A stretch of DNA of 64,000 bases from Lachnospiraceae bacterium OM04-12BH (GCA_003490145.1 QULQ01000009.1:89804-153803), one strand, 5' to 3'. Shown: positions 17,040 to 26,238, counted from the first letter of the stretch. Notes: generated by a model from the letters alone, not told the origin. A program made the numbers and translations.

Positions 17040-17081
17040 AGGAATCGTTGGCATATGAATTATGCCGGACGGTTCCTTTTT
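17040..17081. terminator. Terminator between ATP-grasp remnant and XRE gene
   Basis: AGGAATCGT (17040-17048) pairs with ACGGTTCCT (17069-17077), with an inner GGCATA/TATGCC stem, followed by a T-run. It sits between convergent genes. Confidence 0.75.
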
Positions 17082-17283
17082 AGTTATCTTTTATATAAAC
17101 AACAATATCTTCTACCTTACAATCCAGAATGTGGCAGAGTTGTTCGACAGTCAGTAGAGTAACATTTCTGTTATGTTTCAGGTTATCAATCGTCCCCTTG
17201 CTGATGCCATATTCATTAATTAATTTGTAAGTAGATAAATTCTTTTCTTTTAATGTTTTCCACAATGGGGCAAATGACATCAT
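17080..17283 (-). CDS. Small XRE-family DNA-binding protein
   Basis: The 67-residue protein is a single helix-turn-helix of the Cro/C1 type (HTH_26-like: STYKLINEYGISKGTIDNL, then TVEQLCHILDCKVEDIV). AAGGAG precedes the ATG at 17283. It is divergent from the sigma-factor operon with about 200 bp between the start codons, so it may control that operon or itself. There is no effector domain. Confidence 0.8.
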   Translation of the reverse strand: MMSFAPLWKTLKEKNLSTYKLINEYGISKGTIDNLKHNRNVTLLTVEQLCHILDCKVEDIVVYIKDN

Positions 17284-17482
17284 ATTGATAAACTCCTTAA
17301 AATTATTATATTGTCAGAAACAGGGGGAAAATATCCCCAGCATGTTGGGTATATTTTTGTGGACAAGGAGTAAGGAAGGAAGTAAGATATTTTTAAAACC
17401 AGTATGCACTTTGCCGGTACTTATTGTCAGAAAGGAGCAGACAGTTATTCTGCCGGGAGCAAAGTACAAAGGAGAGACAATT

Positions 17483-18967
17483 ATGGAAGACAGTTTGAAA
17501 AATGCCATAGAACAGATGAAAAATGGTGAAGAAAAAGGCTTTAATGAAGTATATTCCGCAACTTACAACAGAGTGTATTTCAGGGCAAGGCAGATCATGA
17601 AGAAGGAAGAAGATGCACAGGATCTGACGCAAATCGTTTTTACAGAAGCATATAAAAGCATACATACATTACAGGCATCGGAGGCTCTGTATTCCTGGCT
17701 GGATGGGATAGCTTATAATCAGGGAATGAAGATCTACAGGAAACGGAAAGAGGTTTTATTAACAGAGGAGACAGAAGGAATATTTGATGCCCTTGAGAGC
17801 AATGATATTTCTTCCATGCCAGAGCTGACCGCAGACCAGAGGGCAACGGCCGACATTATCAGAGGAATAATAGAAGAACTTCCGGAATTGCAGAAAACAG
17901 CAGTTGTTGCCTACTATTTTGACGGGCTGAAGGTGGAGCAGATTGCAGAACTGATGGAATGCTCAGCAGGTACGATCAAGAGCCGGCTTAATTATGCAAG
18001 AAAATATATCAGAGGAAGAGTAGAGGAAAAGGAGAAGAAAGAGGGGTACCGACTACATATGGTTGCACTTCCTGTCTTCTGGTATGCCATTAAGCTGATG
18101 GCGGATAAAACTACACTTACAGCGCAGACAGCACAGGAAATCTATTGCGGTGCATGCAGGAATGTGGGGCTGCAGGCAACCTCTATATCTGCAAAGGGAG
18201 CGGGGGAAGTGACAGGTGGAGCCGGGTCAACAGAGGAAACAAGCAGAGCTGAAGCAGCAAAAACAGCAGGCAGGGCTGCAGCGGGCATGACGAAATCTGC
18301 TTCTTTCAGCACGGCAATAAAAGCAGTGATTGTTGCAGGAATCATAGGTGCAGCAGGGCTTGGAACTGTGGGAATTATCCATGCAGTAAAAGGTAATGGA
18401 ACAGAAATCCCGAAGAATGAGGAGCAAATAATCAGTGAAGAAACATCAGAAGATGAGGTTGAAAATGAGGTTGCACTGACAAGTGAGGAAGAGGCAGACA
18501 GTGAGGATGGAGGATTAATAGAAATAGAAGAAACGGATAAAAATGCAGAAGTGACAGATGAGGAAATACCGGCAGGAGAGGCAGCGGAAACAGAACCCAA
18601 AACAATAGCAGAGGTGGAAAATTTAGACGAGTACGAAAAGTGGGAGACGGAGGAAGGATCTTCCGGTCAGACAATGTATGTGAAGCAGACCGGTTCAGAA
18701 AAACAATATATTTCTGATGATTTTTATCTGACCCTTGGAGAATATGAGGGATATTGGACACTGGACGGGCAGGAACTTCATTTTCAGGGAAAAGATCTTG
18801 AAATACTGAAACTGACAGATCTTGAAGGAAATCCGATAGATCGCAGAATCGCATTTTATTATTTAAATGAAGAGGGAATGGTGTTTGTAGATATTCCTGA
18901 CACAGAAGACTGGGATACCTATGCCTTCCGGGATATTCCCGATTATATTTACAGGAAAGTTTCCTGA
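17483..18967 (+). CDS. Membrane-tethered ECF-like sigma factor
   Basis: The protein has 494 residues. ATG 17483 follows AAAGGAGA; the frame is open further up but without a start signal. Sigma region 2 lies at ~25-75 (YFRARQIMKKEEDAQDLTQI) and region 4 at ~133-180 (LPELQKTAVVAYYFDGL, CSAGTIKSRLNYARKYI). An Ala/Gly-rich linker is followed by one membrane segment at ~279-301 (AVIVAGIIGAAGLGTVGII). After that comes an acidic stretch (~305-385) and an outer domain of ~100 residues. The sigma factor is thus fused to its own transmembrane and outer sensing part, and no separate anti-sigma gene is needed. It opens the operon to 22553. Confidence 0.85.
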   Translation: MEDSLKNAIEQMKNGEEKGFNEVYSATYNRVYFRARQIMKKEEDAQDLTQIVFTEAYKSIHTLQASEALYSWLDGIAYNQGMKIYRKRKEVLLTEETEGIFDALESNDISSMPELTADQRATADIIRGIIEELPELQKTAVVAYYFDGLKVEQIAELMECSAGTIKSRLNYARKYIRGRVEEKEKKEGYRLHMVALPVFWYAIKLMADKTTLTAQTAQEIYCGACRNVGLQATSISAKGAGEVTGGAGSTEETSRAEAAKTAGRAAAGMTKSASFSTAIKAVIVAGIIGAAGLGTVGIIHAVKGNGTEIPKNEEQIISEETSEDEVENEVALTSEEEADSEDGGLIEIEETDKNAEVTDEEIPAGEAAETEPKTIAEVENLDEYEKWETEEGSSGQTMYVKQTGSEKQYISDDFYLTLGEYEGYWTLDGQELHFQGKDLEILKLTDLEGNPIDRRIAFYYLNEEGMVFVDIPDTEDWDTYAFRDIPDYIYRKVS

Positions 18968-19051
18968 TCAGAAAAAAATAAAAATATTTAAAACCCAAAA
19001 GAATTATGAGGGTACTTAATGATATAAAACATACAAATGGAGGATAGTAAG

Positions 19052-20128
19052 ATGTTAGATTTATTCATGAACAGTATTTTTTTCCAGACCTTTGGAAGTG
19101 GATTTATTAAGGGGTTTAAAAAATTCCAGCGGCTTGGCATGTGGGCTTATTTCCTGGCGTTACTGCCTTTTTTCGTGATTATGGTCTGCTATCAGGGCAG
19201 TTATGACAAGGCAACGTGGATTGAAAAAATTTTATTGACAGCATTGCTGCTGGTGATTCTGTTTTTGCTTGTTTTTGATGTCAGAGCGGTAGCCTGCTTC
19301 TTTGAAAAGCCGGAGGAATCTGAGTATTTTCTTGCAACAGGTGTCACAAGAAAAGAGGTTTTAAATGATAAAGGACTGCTTGGTGAGTTTAACGCTTATG
19401 TGATGAGCCGGAAATTAAAGGTGCCGCATAAGACATTATTTAATGTATGTGTACCTATGCCAAACGGAAATTATCAGGAAGTAGATGCCATCATCATTAC
19501 AGATAACTGGCTTTATGTGGTTGAATGCAAAAATAGGGGTGGTGTATTTACAGGAAATTTTGAAGATAAAAACTGGGTACAGAAAATAGGAAGTAAAACA
19601 CATAGTGTATATAACGTTTATCTGCAGAATCAGGATCATATCACGGCGATTGAGTATTTTCTGCAGTCAAAAGGTGTGATCACTGCCGGAGATCCGTATT
19701 GCTACAGTACCATGCTTACGGGCGGCGATCTGCAGCTGAGTGTTACAAATAACAGGGTACCGATTGATTTTGCTTTTGGTGATGCTTCATTTATAAGCAG
19801 CCAGATTGCAAGTGTGGAAAACAGGAGAACGGAAAACCGGGGAGAGAATTTTATGGACAGAGTGTATATGGCATTATTGCCGTATGCTCTTCTGGATAAG
19901 AAAAAGAGGGATCATATGCAGGCGACAAGAAAAGAACTCAGTGATAAGGGCGGACTGAAGAAAGGAGAATACCATTATTATTATTTCGAAAACGGAATCC
20001 CCGGAATCACAGATGAAGAAACTGTTTTAAGAGAAAACAGGGTATATACACAGATCAGTACCGGAAATCAGGATGATACATTTCCGATATGGAAGACAAT
20101 GGCAAATTTAAAATACGCAGAGAGGTAA
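19052..20128 (+). CDS. Membrane NERD-domain (nuclease-related) protein
   Basis: The protein has 358 residues. GGAGG 8 bp before ATG 19052 decides the start over the ATG at 19037. Two N-terminal membrane segments (~35-52 and ~64-85) are followed by a NERD domain at ~125-230. It has E-x-D at NYQEVDAIII and the ExK signature in LYVVECKNRGG, followed by QNQDH. This is the restriction-endonuclease-like core seen in NERD proteins, which have been linked to DNA processing and plasmid functions. The C-terminal ~120 residues are not recognised. It is second in the tethered-sigma operon. Confidence 0.85.
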   Translation: MLDLFMNSIFFQTFGSGFIKGFKKFQRLGMWAYFLALLPFFVIMVCYQGSYDKATWIEKILLTALLLVILFLLVFDVRAVACFFEKPEESEYFLATGVTRKEVLNDKGLLGEFNAYVMSRKLKVPHKTLFNVCVPMPNGNYQEVDAIIITDNWLYVVECKNRGGVFTGNFEDKNWVQKIGSKTHSVYNVYLQNQDHITAIEYFLQSKGVITAGDPYCYSTMLTGGDLQLSVTNNRVPIDFAFGDASFISSQIASVENRRTENRGENFMDRVYMALLPYALLDKKKRDHMQATRKELSDKGGLKKGEYHYYYFENGIPGITDEETVLRENRVYTQISTGNQDDTFPIWKTMANLKYAER

Positions 20129-20134
20129 AGGACA

Positions 20135-20461
20135 ATGGAAAATATGAATGATTATCAGATTCAGGATGGCGATATCAGAAAGGTAAGAAGAGTGGAAATT
20201 CGGGATGACTGGGACAGTCCTGAGCAGATTGCACATCCTGTAAGTGAGGAAAAGGTACAGGAATATCTGAAAAATAAAAGTGATAAGCCGATGATGCTTC
20301 CTAAAATGGTTTTGGCTGCACTTGTCGGTCTTTTGGTTCTTTATGGAATTGTTCATGGAATCTGTAATCTTATGAGAGCAAATGGTGGAAATTCATCGAA
20401 AAGTTATGCAAGTGTGGCTATGATGGAAGTGGATGGAGCAGAAGAGGAGGCAATGTTGTGA
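20135..20461 (+). CDS. Small single-pass membrane protein
   Basis: The 108 residues have a charged N-terminal half, one membrane helix at ~60-78 (MVLAALVGLLVLYGIVHGI) and a short acidic tail. It begins 7 bp after the NERD gene and overlaps the next gene by 4 bp, so the three are translated together. No family is recognised. Confidence 0.75.
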   Translation: MENMNDYQIQDGDIRKVRRVEIRDDWDSPEQIAHPVSEEKVQEYLKNKSDKPMMLPKMVLAALVGLLVLYGIVHGICNLMRANGGNSSKSYASVAMMEVDGAEEEAML

Positions 20462-21138
20462 AACAGTGGGAAGTAGAGGAAAATATAGAGCATTATCTGC
20501 CTTCACAGGATGAGATCATTCTGGCAGAAGATACACTAAACCTTATTAATCTGGTCTGTAACTGTAATGCGCACTGGAAGGATCTGAAGGAAATGTATGC
20601 AAGGCTGTCCTATGGCTGTGTGGCCATGGCCGTATGGCAGGAAGATGGCGAGGAGTACTATACACACGCCTGGACGGAGATTCAGGGTTCAGAGGTTAAA
20701 GTGTCTGTAGGAGTAAATATCCTGGAGGTGGCAACACGGCAGGTTTTCCGATATGAGAAGCCATTTGAACATGGAAAGCTGGTAGCAGGAACAGTTGACT
20801 TTGAGAGCCTGAGAAGAGATGAGCAGAAGAAGGAAGAGGAGACTGTGCCAGAATTTTACGAAAGAGACATGCAGGAAGCAGAAGAGGATGACTTTGACAA
20901 AAGACTGAATGCAGCACTGCTGTATGGAGAACCTGATACGGAAGAAGAGGAAGAACCGGAGGAGGAAACACAGAGCAAAGTGGAGGAAGCACCTGACAGA
21001 TTTGCAGAATATTTGGAGGATTTGCAGTATGCAAAGAGTTTCAAAGAGCAGTTTGGAACTGACAGCACAGAGATGAACGAGGAAACAGCCAGCACGAAAT
21101 TTTATTTTGGCGTTTTAAGGGATTTCTTTGGTCTATAA
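20458..21138 (+). CDS. Acidic cytoplasmic protein of unknown function
   Basis: The 226-residue protein starts at a GTG overlapping the upstream TGA (GTGA), a sign of coupled translation. There is no signal or membrane segment. A compact first part (~1-120, with NLINLVCNCNAHWKDLKEMY) is followed by a very acidic linker (~150-185, runs of Glu) and a short helical end. No family is recognised. The neighbours suggest a partner of the membrane NERD protein. Confidence 0.75.
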   Translation: MKQWEVEENIEHYLPSQDEIILAEDTLNLINLVCNCNAHWKDLKEMYARLSYGCVAMAVWQEDGEEYYTHAWTEIQGSEVKVSVGVNILEVATRQVFRYEKPFEHGKLVAGTVDFESLRRDEQKKEEETVPEFYERDMQEAEEDDFDKRLNAALLYGEPDTEEEEEPEEETQSKVEEAPDRFAEYLEDLQYAKSFKEQFGTDSTEMNEETASTKFYFGVLRDFFGL

Positions 21139-21155
21139 GAGAGGATAAGAATACA

Positions 21156-22553
21156 TTGAAAAGAAATATTGTTTTACTGCTTGGACTTCTTCTGTGTCTG
21201 AATGTGGCGGCCTGTGGCAGCAAAGAGACAGGCAGCAGTACAGATCATACGGCGATGGAAGAAACAGTGAACGGGGAAGAAGCGGCAGAAGAAAATGTGG
21301 CAGAGGAAAATACGATAGAGAAAAGCGGGGAGGAACAGAGTACTCCGGCAGAGGACGAATATGTACTGGCCGGGGATGAACAGTTCCGGATTACGGATAC
21401 GGCAGACATTTCCATGAAGGAGCGGTGCAATAATTACGCATATCCGTTTGATATTGTGATTCCTGTGGTAGAAGGCTGTGAGTTAAGAGAAGCCGATGAC
21501 ATGAAATTTTACGAGATATTTAATCCCAATATGAGCGATTACTACAGTATTGGATTTGTCACGGAGAAAAGAAGCGGCGGCCGGATGTTCACGAACGGCA
21601 CCGGTGTAGATGGAGAAATCTTTGCAAACGGGCAGGATATGGCAGAACGGAATGTACCGACTAATGTTGCACCAAGTGTATATTGTCAGTATAACAGTCT
21701 GGATAATGGAGACTATACATTAAGTTATGAGATCAATCTATACAGTAAAAAAACAGTGGCAGAAGCAACTTTTTATATCAGAAACAGTGAGGAAGCAAGT
21801 GAGGCAGATGAGGTGCTTTTCCGTTTAAATCTGAAAATACGAAAAGAAGTGGGTGTAGACAGAAGTGCCTATATGATGGATTATATTGAACAGCTGAAGG
21901 AGGGAATTTTCGAGGGAATGGGACTTGATCTGGATCTGGATCGGGAAACCATGACTGAACTGCACAGAGAAGCTTTGGAGGAAAAGACAGATGGAACAGG
22001 TGCCAATGTATCTCTTGTACCGCAGATCAGAGAAGCAGGGGATGAATCATCAGATCCCCAGTACGAAGAAGTGATAGGGGATGTGGATGTTGATACCGGT
22101 GCAGTTACAGTATCAGATATGACAGAACTAGTAGCTGGTCTTGATTTTAAAATAGATGAATCTGTTTATGATTATAAAAGTCTGGGATTGGATGGACTTA
22201 CGATACTTGCTCCTGGCGGACAGTATATTACAGGATATACGGACAGCGGTATAGAGACTGCATTTGATAACTTTATGATAACAGTAAAATGCCAGACGAC
22301 AAATGTTGCACTTCCGCCATCCACTGATGATGTCATACTGGCAGACACAGATGGATATACGGTATACAGGATGACTGACTTTGATGACAACAGTAATAAA
22401 AGATCTTATCAGCGATATCTGATTTATGATAAGGAAAATGGGGCAGGACTGAACATACATCTGGAGGTCACCAAGTATGACAGCAGCGCTGCTGATCGTT
22501 TTATCAGCGACTATCTGCCTGCGTTTGAGACAACACTTGCAGGGAATTTTTAA
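21156..22553 (+). CDS. Secreted lipoprotein, sigma/NERD operon
   Basis: The 465-residue protein starts at a TTG at 21156 after GAGAGGATAAG. The signal peptide ends in a lipobox, LNVAACG, with Cys-20 as the lipidated residue. An acidic spacer (~25-70) is followed by two domains (~70-260 and ~315-465) of mixed strand and helix, neither recognised. It ends the operon before a strong terminator and is the only fully exported member. It could be the target or sensor partner of the tethered sigma factor. Confidence 0.8.
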   Translation: MKRNIVLLLGLLLCLNVAACGSKETGSSTDHTAMEETVNGEEAAEENVAEENTIEKSGEEQSTPAEDEYVLAGDEQFRITDTADISMKERCNNYAYPFDIVIPVVEGCELREADDMKFYEIFNPNMSDYYSIGFVTEKRSGGRMFTNGTGVDGEIFANGQDMAERNVPTNVAPSVYCQYNSLDNGDYTLSYEINLYSKKTVAEATFYIRNSEEASEADEVLFRLNLKIRKEVGVDRSAYMMDYIEQLKEGIFEGMGLDLDLDRETMTELHREALEEKTDGTGANVSLVPQIREAGDESSDPQYEEVIGDVDVDTGAVTVSDMTELVAGLDFKIDESVYDYKSLGLDGLTILAPGGQYITGYTDSGIETAFDNFMITVKCQTTNVALPPSTDDVILADTDGYTVYRMTDFDDNSNKRSYQRYLIYDKENGAGLNIHLEVTKYDSSAADRFISDYLPAFETTLAGNF

Positions 22554-22573
22554 ATCTGGGTTTTAGAATGAGC

Positions 22574-22606
22574 GGAAGGCAATTTCGGTTGCCTTCCCTT
22601 TCTTTT
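22574..22606 (+). terminator. Terminator of the sigma/NERD operon
   Basis: GGAAGGCAA (22574-22582), loop TTTCGG, TTGCCTTCC (22589-22597), then a T-rich run. Confidence 0.9.
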
Positions 22607-22690
22607 TCTGCCGCTTTCTGGATGATTGCATGAAATAAACAGTATTTATATACCGATACACGAAAAAGTAAATCAATTTAGTGGAGCAAT

Positions 22691-22738
22691 AAAAACGGGG
22701 CAAAATGCATATGATAAAATTGAAAAAACGGGGCAAAA
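22691..22738 (+). repeat. Direct repeat of 15 bp
   Basis: AAAAACGGGGCAAAA occurs at 22691-22705 and again at 22724-22738, 33 bp apart, immediately left of the Fic fragment. Nothing else is recognised in the ~150 bp between the terminator and that fragment. Confidence 0.6.
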
Positions 22739-22754
22739 GAGTTATTGTTAAAAA

Positions 22755-23207
22755 GGGAGGATGAGCAGGCTGCTAACGCTACTCCTACTGTATAAAAACG
22801 GATATAGTGTTGGGAAATATATCAGTATTGAAAAGCAGATAGAGAAAACGAAAGATCGTTATTACGATACTCTTGAAGAATCCGATGCAGGATGGCATGA
22901 GGAAGAAAATGATCCGACACCGTTTATCAGATATATGCTGCAGGTGATTCTGGCCTGTTATACAGAATTTGAAGAACGCGTCGGATTAATGACTGAAAGC
23001 AGAAACGGTAGTACAGCATACGACATTGTCAAAAGGTACACCGAAGAAAAAATTGGAAAGTTTATGGGAGCAGATGTTGTGGCTCATTGTCCGAGCATAG
23101 GAAGATCGTCTGCACTGGCAGCATTAAAGAAACTAACCGAGGAAGGACTTATTATCAGAGAAGGTTCGGGCAGAAGTACATTTTATGTTCGTGCGGACAG
23201 CAAATAG
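22755..23207 (+). pseudogene. Fic-family protein, C-terminal part only
   Basis: The coding match starts GRMSRLLTLLLLYKNGY, which directly follows the catalytic HPFxxGNGR loop in Fic AMP-transferases; that loop and everything before it are missing. The rest runs through SDAGWHEEENDPTPFIRY to a winged-helix end (SALAALKKLTEEGLIIREGS), as in Fic proteins of the DUF4172/HTH type. The ATG at 22761 follows GGGAGG by chance, so a stub could be made, but without enzymatic function. Confidence 0.8.
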
Positions 23208-23361
23208 ATTTCGTCCAAAAATCAGCTAATTTGGATGAAAAGAAAGAATGCTGGATGAAAGAATTGAAAAAAAGTTTTTGTCTCCTATTGACAAGAAGCG
23301 TGGGAGTCTGGAAGAGGATACCCAGGCATAGATTCATTAAAGGAAATATCCATCTATTTTT

Positions 23362-23574
23362 TTGTGTCAATTGATGATTTATCACGCACATATGTACTAC
23401 ATTATCTCTGATAGTGGGCTTGCATCTGACAAAAAGATTCAAAGGTCAAAAGGAAATTTCTTTAACCCGATTCATGTCCTTCGGGATAAATTTAAGAGCA
23501 AGTACTTTTATCATCTTAATAAGTTGTATTTATCAGCCCGTCTCTGCTTTCCCAAAGAAAAGCACATAATTTAG
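23362..23574 (+). pseudogene. IS91-like transposase fragment
   Basis: The frame contains SKGNFFNPIHVLRDKFKSKY and FYHLNKLY. This resembles the 'FFPVKVLSxxFRGKFLxxLKKLY' segment of IS91/IS801 HUH transposases. The zinc ribbon, HUH and catalytic Tyr parts are all absent. The stretch between the Fic fragment and this one (23208-23361) shows nothing recognisable. Confidence 0.45.
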
Positions 23575-23658
23575 TAATAGCTATTGAAGCAGAAATGATT
23601 TAGCAGTAAAATAACATTACTAAAATTTGTGCAATGCACAAAAATAAGGAGTGACATC

Positions 23659-24912
23659 GTGGAAATTAAGAGAGATTCATACCTTGAACAGTTAAAGATA
23701 AGAAAAGATAACGGAATGATTAAGATTATCACAGGAATCAGGAGATGCGGCAAATCATTTCTGTTATTTGTATTGTTTAAGAAAAACTTATTGGAAAGTG
23801 GTGTAGATAATGACCACATCATCGAGATTGCGTTAGATGGAATTGAAAATGAGGAATTGAGAGATCCCAAGAAGTGTTATCAGCATATTAAAGAGCGGGT
23901 GGAAGATGACCAGAAGTATTATCTGCTATTGGATGAAGTACAGTTTATGCCACGATTTGAGGAAGTGCTGAATAGTTTGCTTCGTATCAGTAACATTGAC
24001 GTGTATGTAACCGGCAGTAATTCTAAGTTTTTATCTAGTGATATTGTAACTGAATTTAGAGGCAGAGGAGATGAAATCAGAATTTATCCGTTGTCCTTTG
24101 CTGAGTTTTATGCGGCTTTTGATGGAGATTATGATGATGCATGGGAGGAATATATGACATATGGTGGTTTACCACAGGTGGCACAATTCCCTATGGTACG
24201 CCAAAAGGCTGAGTATCTTAAAAATATTTTTACCAATGTTTATATCAAGGATGTGGTAGAGCGAAACAGGATTCAAAATGTTGATGAAATTGGCACTTTG
24301 GTGGATATTCTTGCTTCTGCCATTGGAGCACCTACCAATCCGACAAAAATATCAAATACTTTCAAAAGTGAGAGAGGCATCAATTACAGCAATAAAACCA
24401 TATCCAATCATATTGATTATCTGGCAGAAGCATTTTTGATTTCTAAAGCGAATCGGTATGATATTAAGGGGAGAAAATATGTAGGAGCAAATCTGAAATA
24501 CTATTTTTCGGATGTTGGACTTAGAAATGCCAGACTGAATTTCAGACAGCAGGAGCCGACTCATATTTTGGAGAACATTGTTTATAATGAACTGCTTGTG
24601 CGTGGTTACAATGTGGATGTTGGTATTGTGGATGTATTTGCAAAGAATAGTGAAGGAAAGAGGGTCCATAAGCAATTAGAGGTCGATTTTGTAGTGAACC
24701 AGGGCAGTCAGAGATATTATATTCAAGTGGCTTATGATATGATCTCTGAGGAAAAGCAGATGCAGGAACTTAATTCATTCCGAAATATTCCGGACTCATT
24801 TAAGAAGATTGTTATAGTGAATGGAACGAAAAAGCCTTGGAGAAATGAGGAAGGCTTTGTGATCATGGGTATGAAATATTTTCTGCTCAATGAGGACAGT
24901 TTGGAGTTCTAG
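23659..24912 (+). CDS. AAA ATPase with DUF4143 domain (second copy)
   Basis: The 417-residue protein starts at GTG 23659 after AAGGAG. Walker A is TGIRRCGKS (~23-31) and Walker B YYLLLDEVQFM. A sensor Asn lies in VTGSNSKFL, and DUF4143 is at ~195-400 with the PD-(D/E)XK-like QLEVDFVVN...YIQVAYD. It is only distantly similar to the ATPase at 8211, so it is not a recent duplicate. It is whole, while its neighbours on both sides are fragments, which suggests a cargo gene of a lost mobile element. Confidence 0.85.
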   Translation: MEIKRDSYLEQLKIRKDNGMIKIITGIRRCGKSFLLFVLFKKNLLESGVDNDHIIEIALDGIENEELRDPKKCYQHIKERVEDDQKYYLLLDEVQFMPRFEEVLNSLLRISNIDVYVTGSNSKFLSSDIVTEFRGRGDEIRIYPLSFAEFYAAFDGDYDDAWEEYMTYGGLPQVAQFPMVRQKAEYLKNIFTNVYIKDVVERNRIQNVDEIGTLVDILASAIGAPTNPTKISNTFKSERGINYSNKTISNHIDYLAEAFLISKANRYDIKGRKYVGANLKYYFSDVGLRNARLNFRQQEPTHILENIVYNELLVRGYNVDVGIVDVFAKNSEGKRVHKQLEVDFVVNQGSQRYYIQVAYDMISEEKQMQELNSFRNIPDSFKKIVIVNGTKKPWRNEEGFVIMGMKYFLLNEDSLEF

Positions 24913-25020
24913 TATGCATTGATTTCATTTGTGAGAAATAAAACAAATCTTTGATACATGGATACATGGAAATGATAATTACAATGTAAAAAATGATGGC
25001 ATAATTACAAAGTTCGGTGT

Positions 25021-25062
25021 AAAAAATGTGATAAACGAGCAAAAGTTCGTCGCATTTTTTGT
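25021..25062. terminator. Terminator after the second ATPase
   Basis: An A-run with ATGTGAT pairs imperfectly with GTCGCATTTTTT (about 25048-25060). The remaining bases from 24913 to 25140 hold no recognisable gene. Confidence 0.5.
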
Positions 25063-25140
25063 AAATATGGCTTGTCAATCTGCCATTGTATGCGATAGAT
25101 CTGATTACAGCGTTTTAGTATTCTGTGGGGCTGCTTATGG

Positions 25141-25257
25141 ATGATTACAGAGCAGAATACTTCCGGACGCATTTCATATGTTGCAGTTGGTTATGCGGAT
25201 GAACAGTCCAGGCCAAGGCCAAGAAAGAAGCTGGAAGAAATACTGGAGTACAGATAG
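25141..25257 (+). pseudogene. Nitroreductase, C-terminal end only
   Basis: Thirty-eight codons read ISYVAVGYADEQSRPRPRKK followed by LEEILEY. This is the closing strand and tail of FMN-dependent nitroreductases (typically GYP..KPxPRxxLEEI). There is no start region or flavin-binding part. It directly precedes the next gene by 3 bp, so the ATG at 25141 may act as a short leader peptide. Confidence 0.55.
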
Positions 25258-25260
25258 GAC

Positions 25261-26172
25261 ATGGAGAGCGTGAAAAAAGAGACAGCATATTATCATCTTC
25301 CCGGGTTGTTTGAATTTTATGAGTTTTACAGTGTCTTTTTGCCGCTGTTTTATGCTCACAGGGAATATTTTTATGACTGGTGTGAAATTGGATCTGTCTA
25401 TGGGGCACCCTCGGACTGTATCTGGGGCGGAGGACGGACATCCTTTGGAGATCATGACCCTTTGGAAGTTCTTTCCCTCATGGAGAAATACGGAATTTCT
25501 GCAAGACTGACTTTCAGTAATTCGTTGCTTGCGGAAGAACATCTTTCAGATAAAAAGTGCAATGACCTCTGCAGACTGTTTGATGCGGGCAGCAAAATCA
25601 GGAATGGAGTTATTATTTATTCTGATCTTCTGCTGGATTACATAAAAGAAAAGTATCCAAATCTCTATTTTGTTTCCTCTACGACCAAAGTACTGACAGA
25701 TTTTCAACAGTTCAGAGAAGAAGTGGAAAGATCAGAGTTCCTGTATGTGGTGCCGGATTTCCGGTTAAATAAAGCTTTTGACAGACTGCAGACACTGACA
25801 GAGGAGCAAAGGGACAAGGTAGAATTTCTGTGTAATGAGTGCTGTTTCTTTGGGTGTAAAGACAGAAAACGCTGCTACGAAGCAGTCAGTAGAAAGAATC
25901 TTGGGGAAGTCTGTCCTGATTTTTCCTGCAAGGCACCGGATATCAGGGAGGGCTATCGCTTTTCAAAAGCAATGGAAAATCCGGGATTTATCGGTATTGA
26001 CGACATAAGGAACGTGTATCTTCCTATGGGATTTTCCAACTTTAAGATTGAAGGCCGGGGACTTGGCAGTGCGCTGATACTGGAGTTTCTTCTTTATTAT
26101 TTGACGAAGCCGGAGTATCAGCTTCGTGTCAGGGAAGAAATCTATCTTGATAATATGCTGGATCTGTTTTAA
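25261..26172 (+). CDS. Cysteine-rich protein, U32-peptidase-like barrel
   Basis: The 303-residue protein has the look of a TIM-barrel member related to the U32/UbiU-UbiV group: LGMGxx-like strand patterns, and a late FSNFKIEGRG motif, which in U32 proteins follows the last strand. A cluster CNECCFFGCKDRKRC at ~197-211 with CPDFSC further on (~226-231) could hold an iron-sulphur cluster, as four cysteines do in UbiU/UbiV. No full family match is claimed. It stands alone before the clpB promoter. Confidence 0.55.
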   Translation: MESVKKETAYYHLPGLFEFYEFYSVFLPLFYAHREYFYDWCEIGSVYGAPSDCIWGGGRTSFGDHDPLEVLSLMEKYGISARLTFSNSLLAEEHLSDKKCNDLCRLFDAGSKIRNGVIIYSDLLLDYIKEKYPNLYFVSSTTKVLTDFQQFREEVERSEFLYVVPDFRLNKAFDRLQTLTEEQRDKVEFLCNECCFFGCKDRKRCYEAVSRKNLGEVCPDFSCKAPDIREGYRFSKAMENPGFIGIDDIRNVYLPMGFSNFKIEGRGLGSALILEFLLYYLTKPEYQLRVREEIYLDNMLDLF

Positions 26173-26238
26173 AAGAGATCTTCCTGTCATGTGGGCCGGA
26201 GGAAAAGCTTTTCCAGGAAACATGCGTGACTCATAGAT

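Noticed and set aside
16410..17054. 214-codon minus-strand frame over the ATP-grasp remnant
   Set aside because: Antisense to clear ATP-grasp motifs, no start signal.
17285..17482. Extra 66 codons at the start of the sigma factor
   Set aside because: No sigma-factor similarity and no start signal; the ATG at 17483 directly follows AAAGGAGA and begins region 2.
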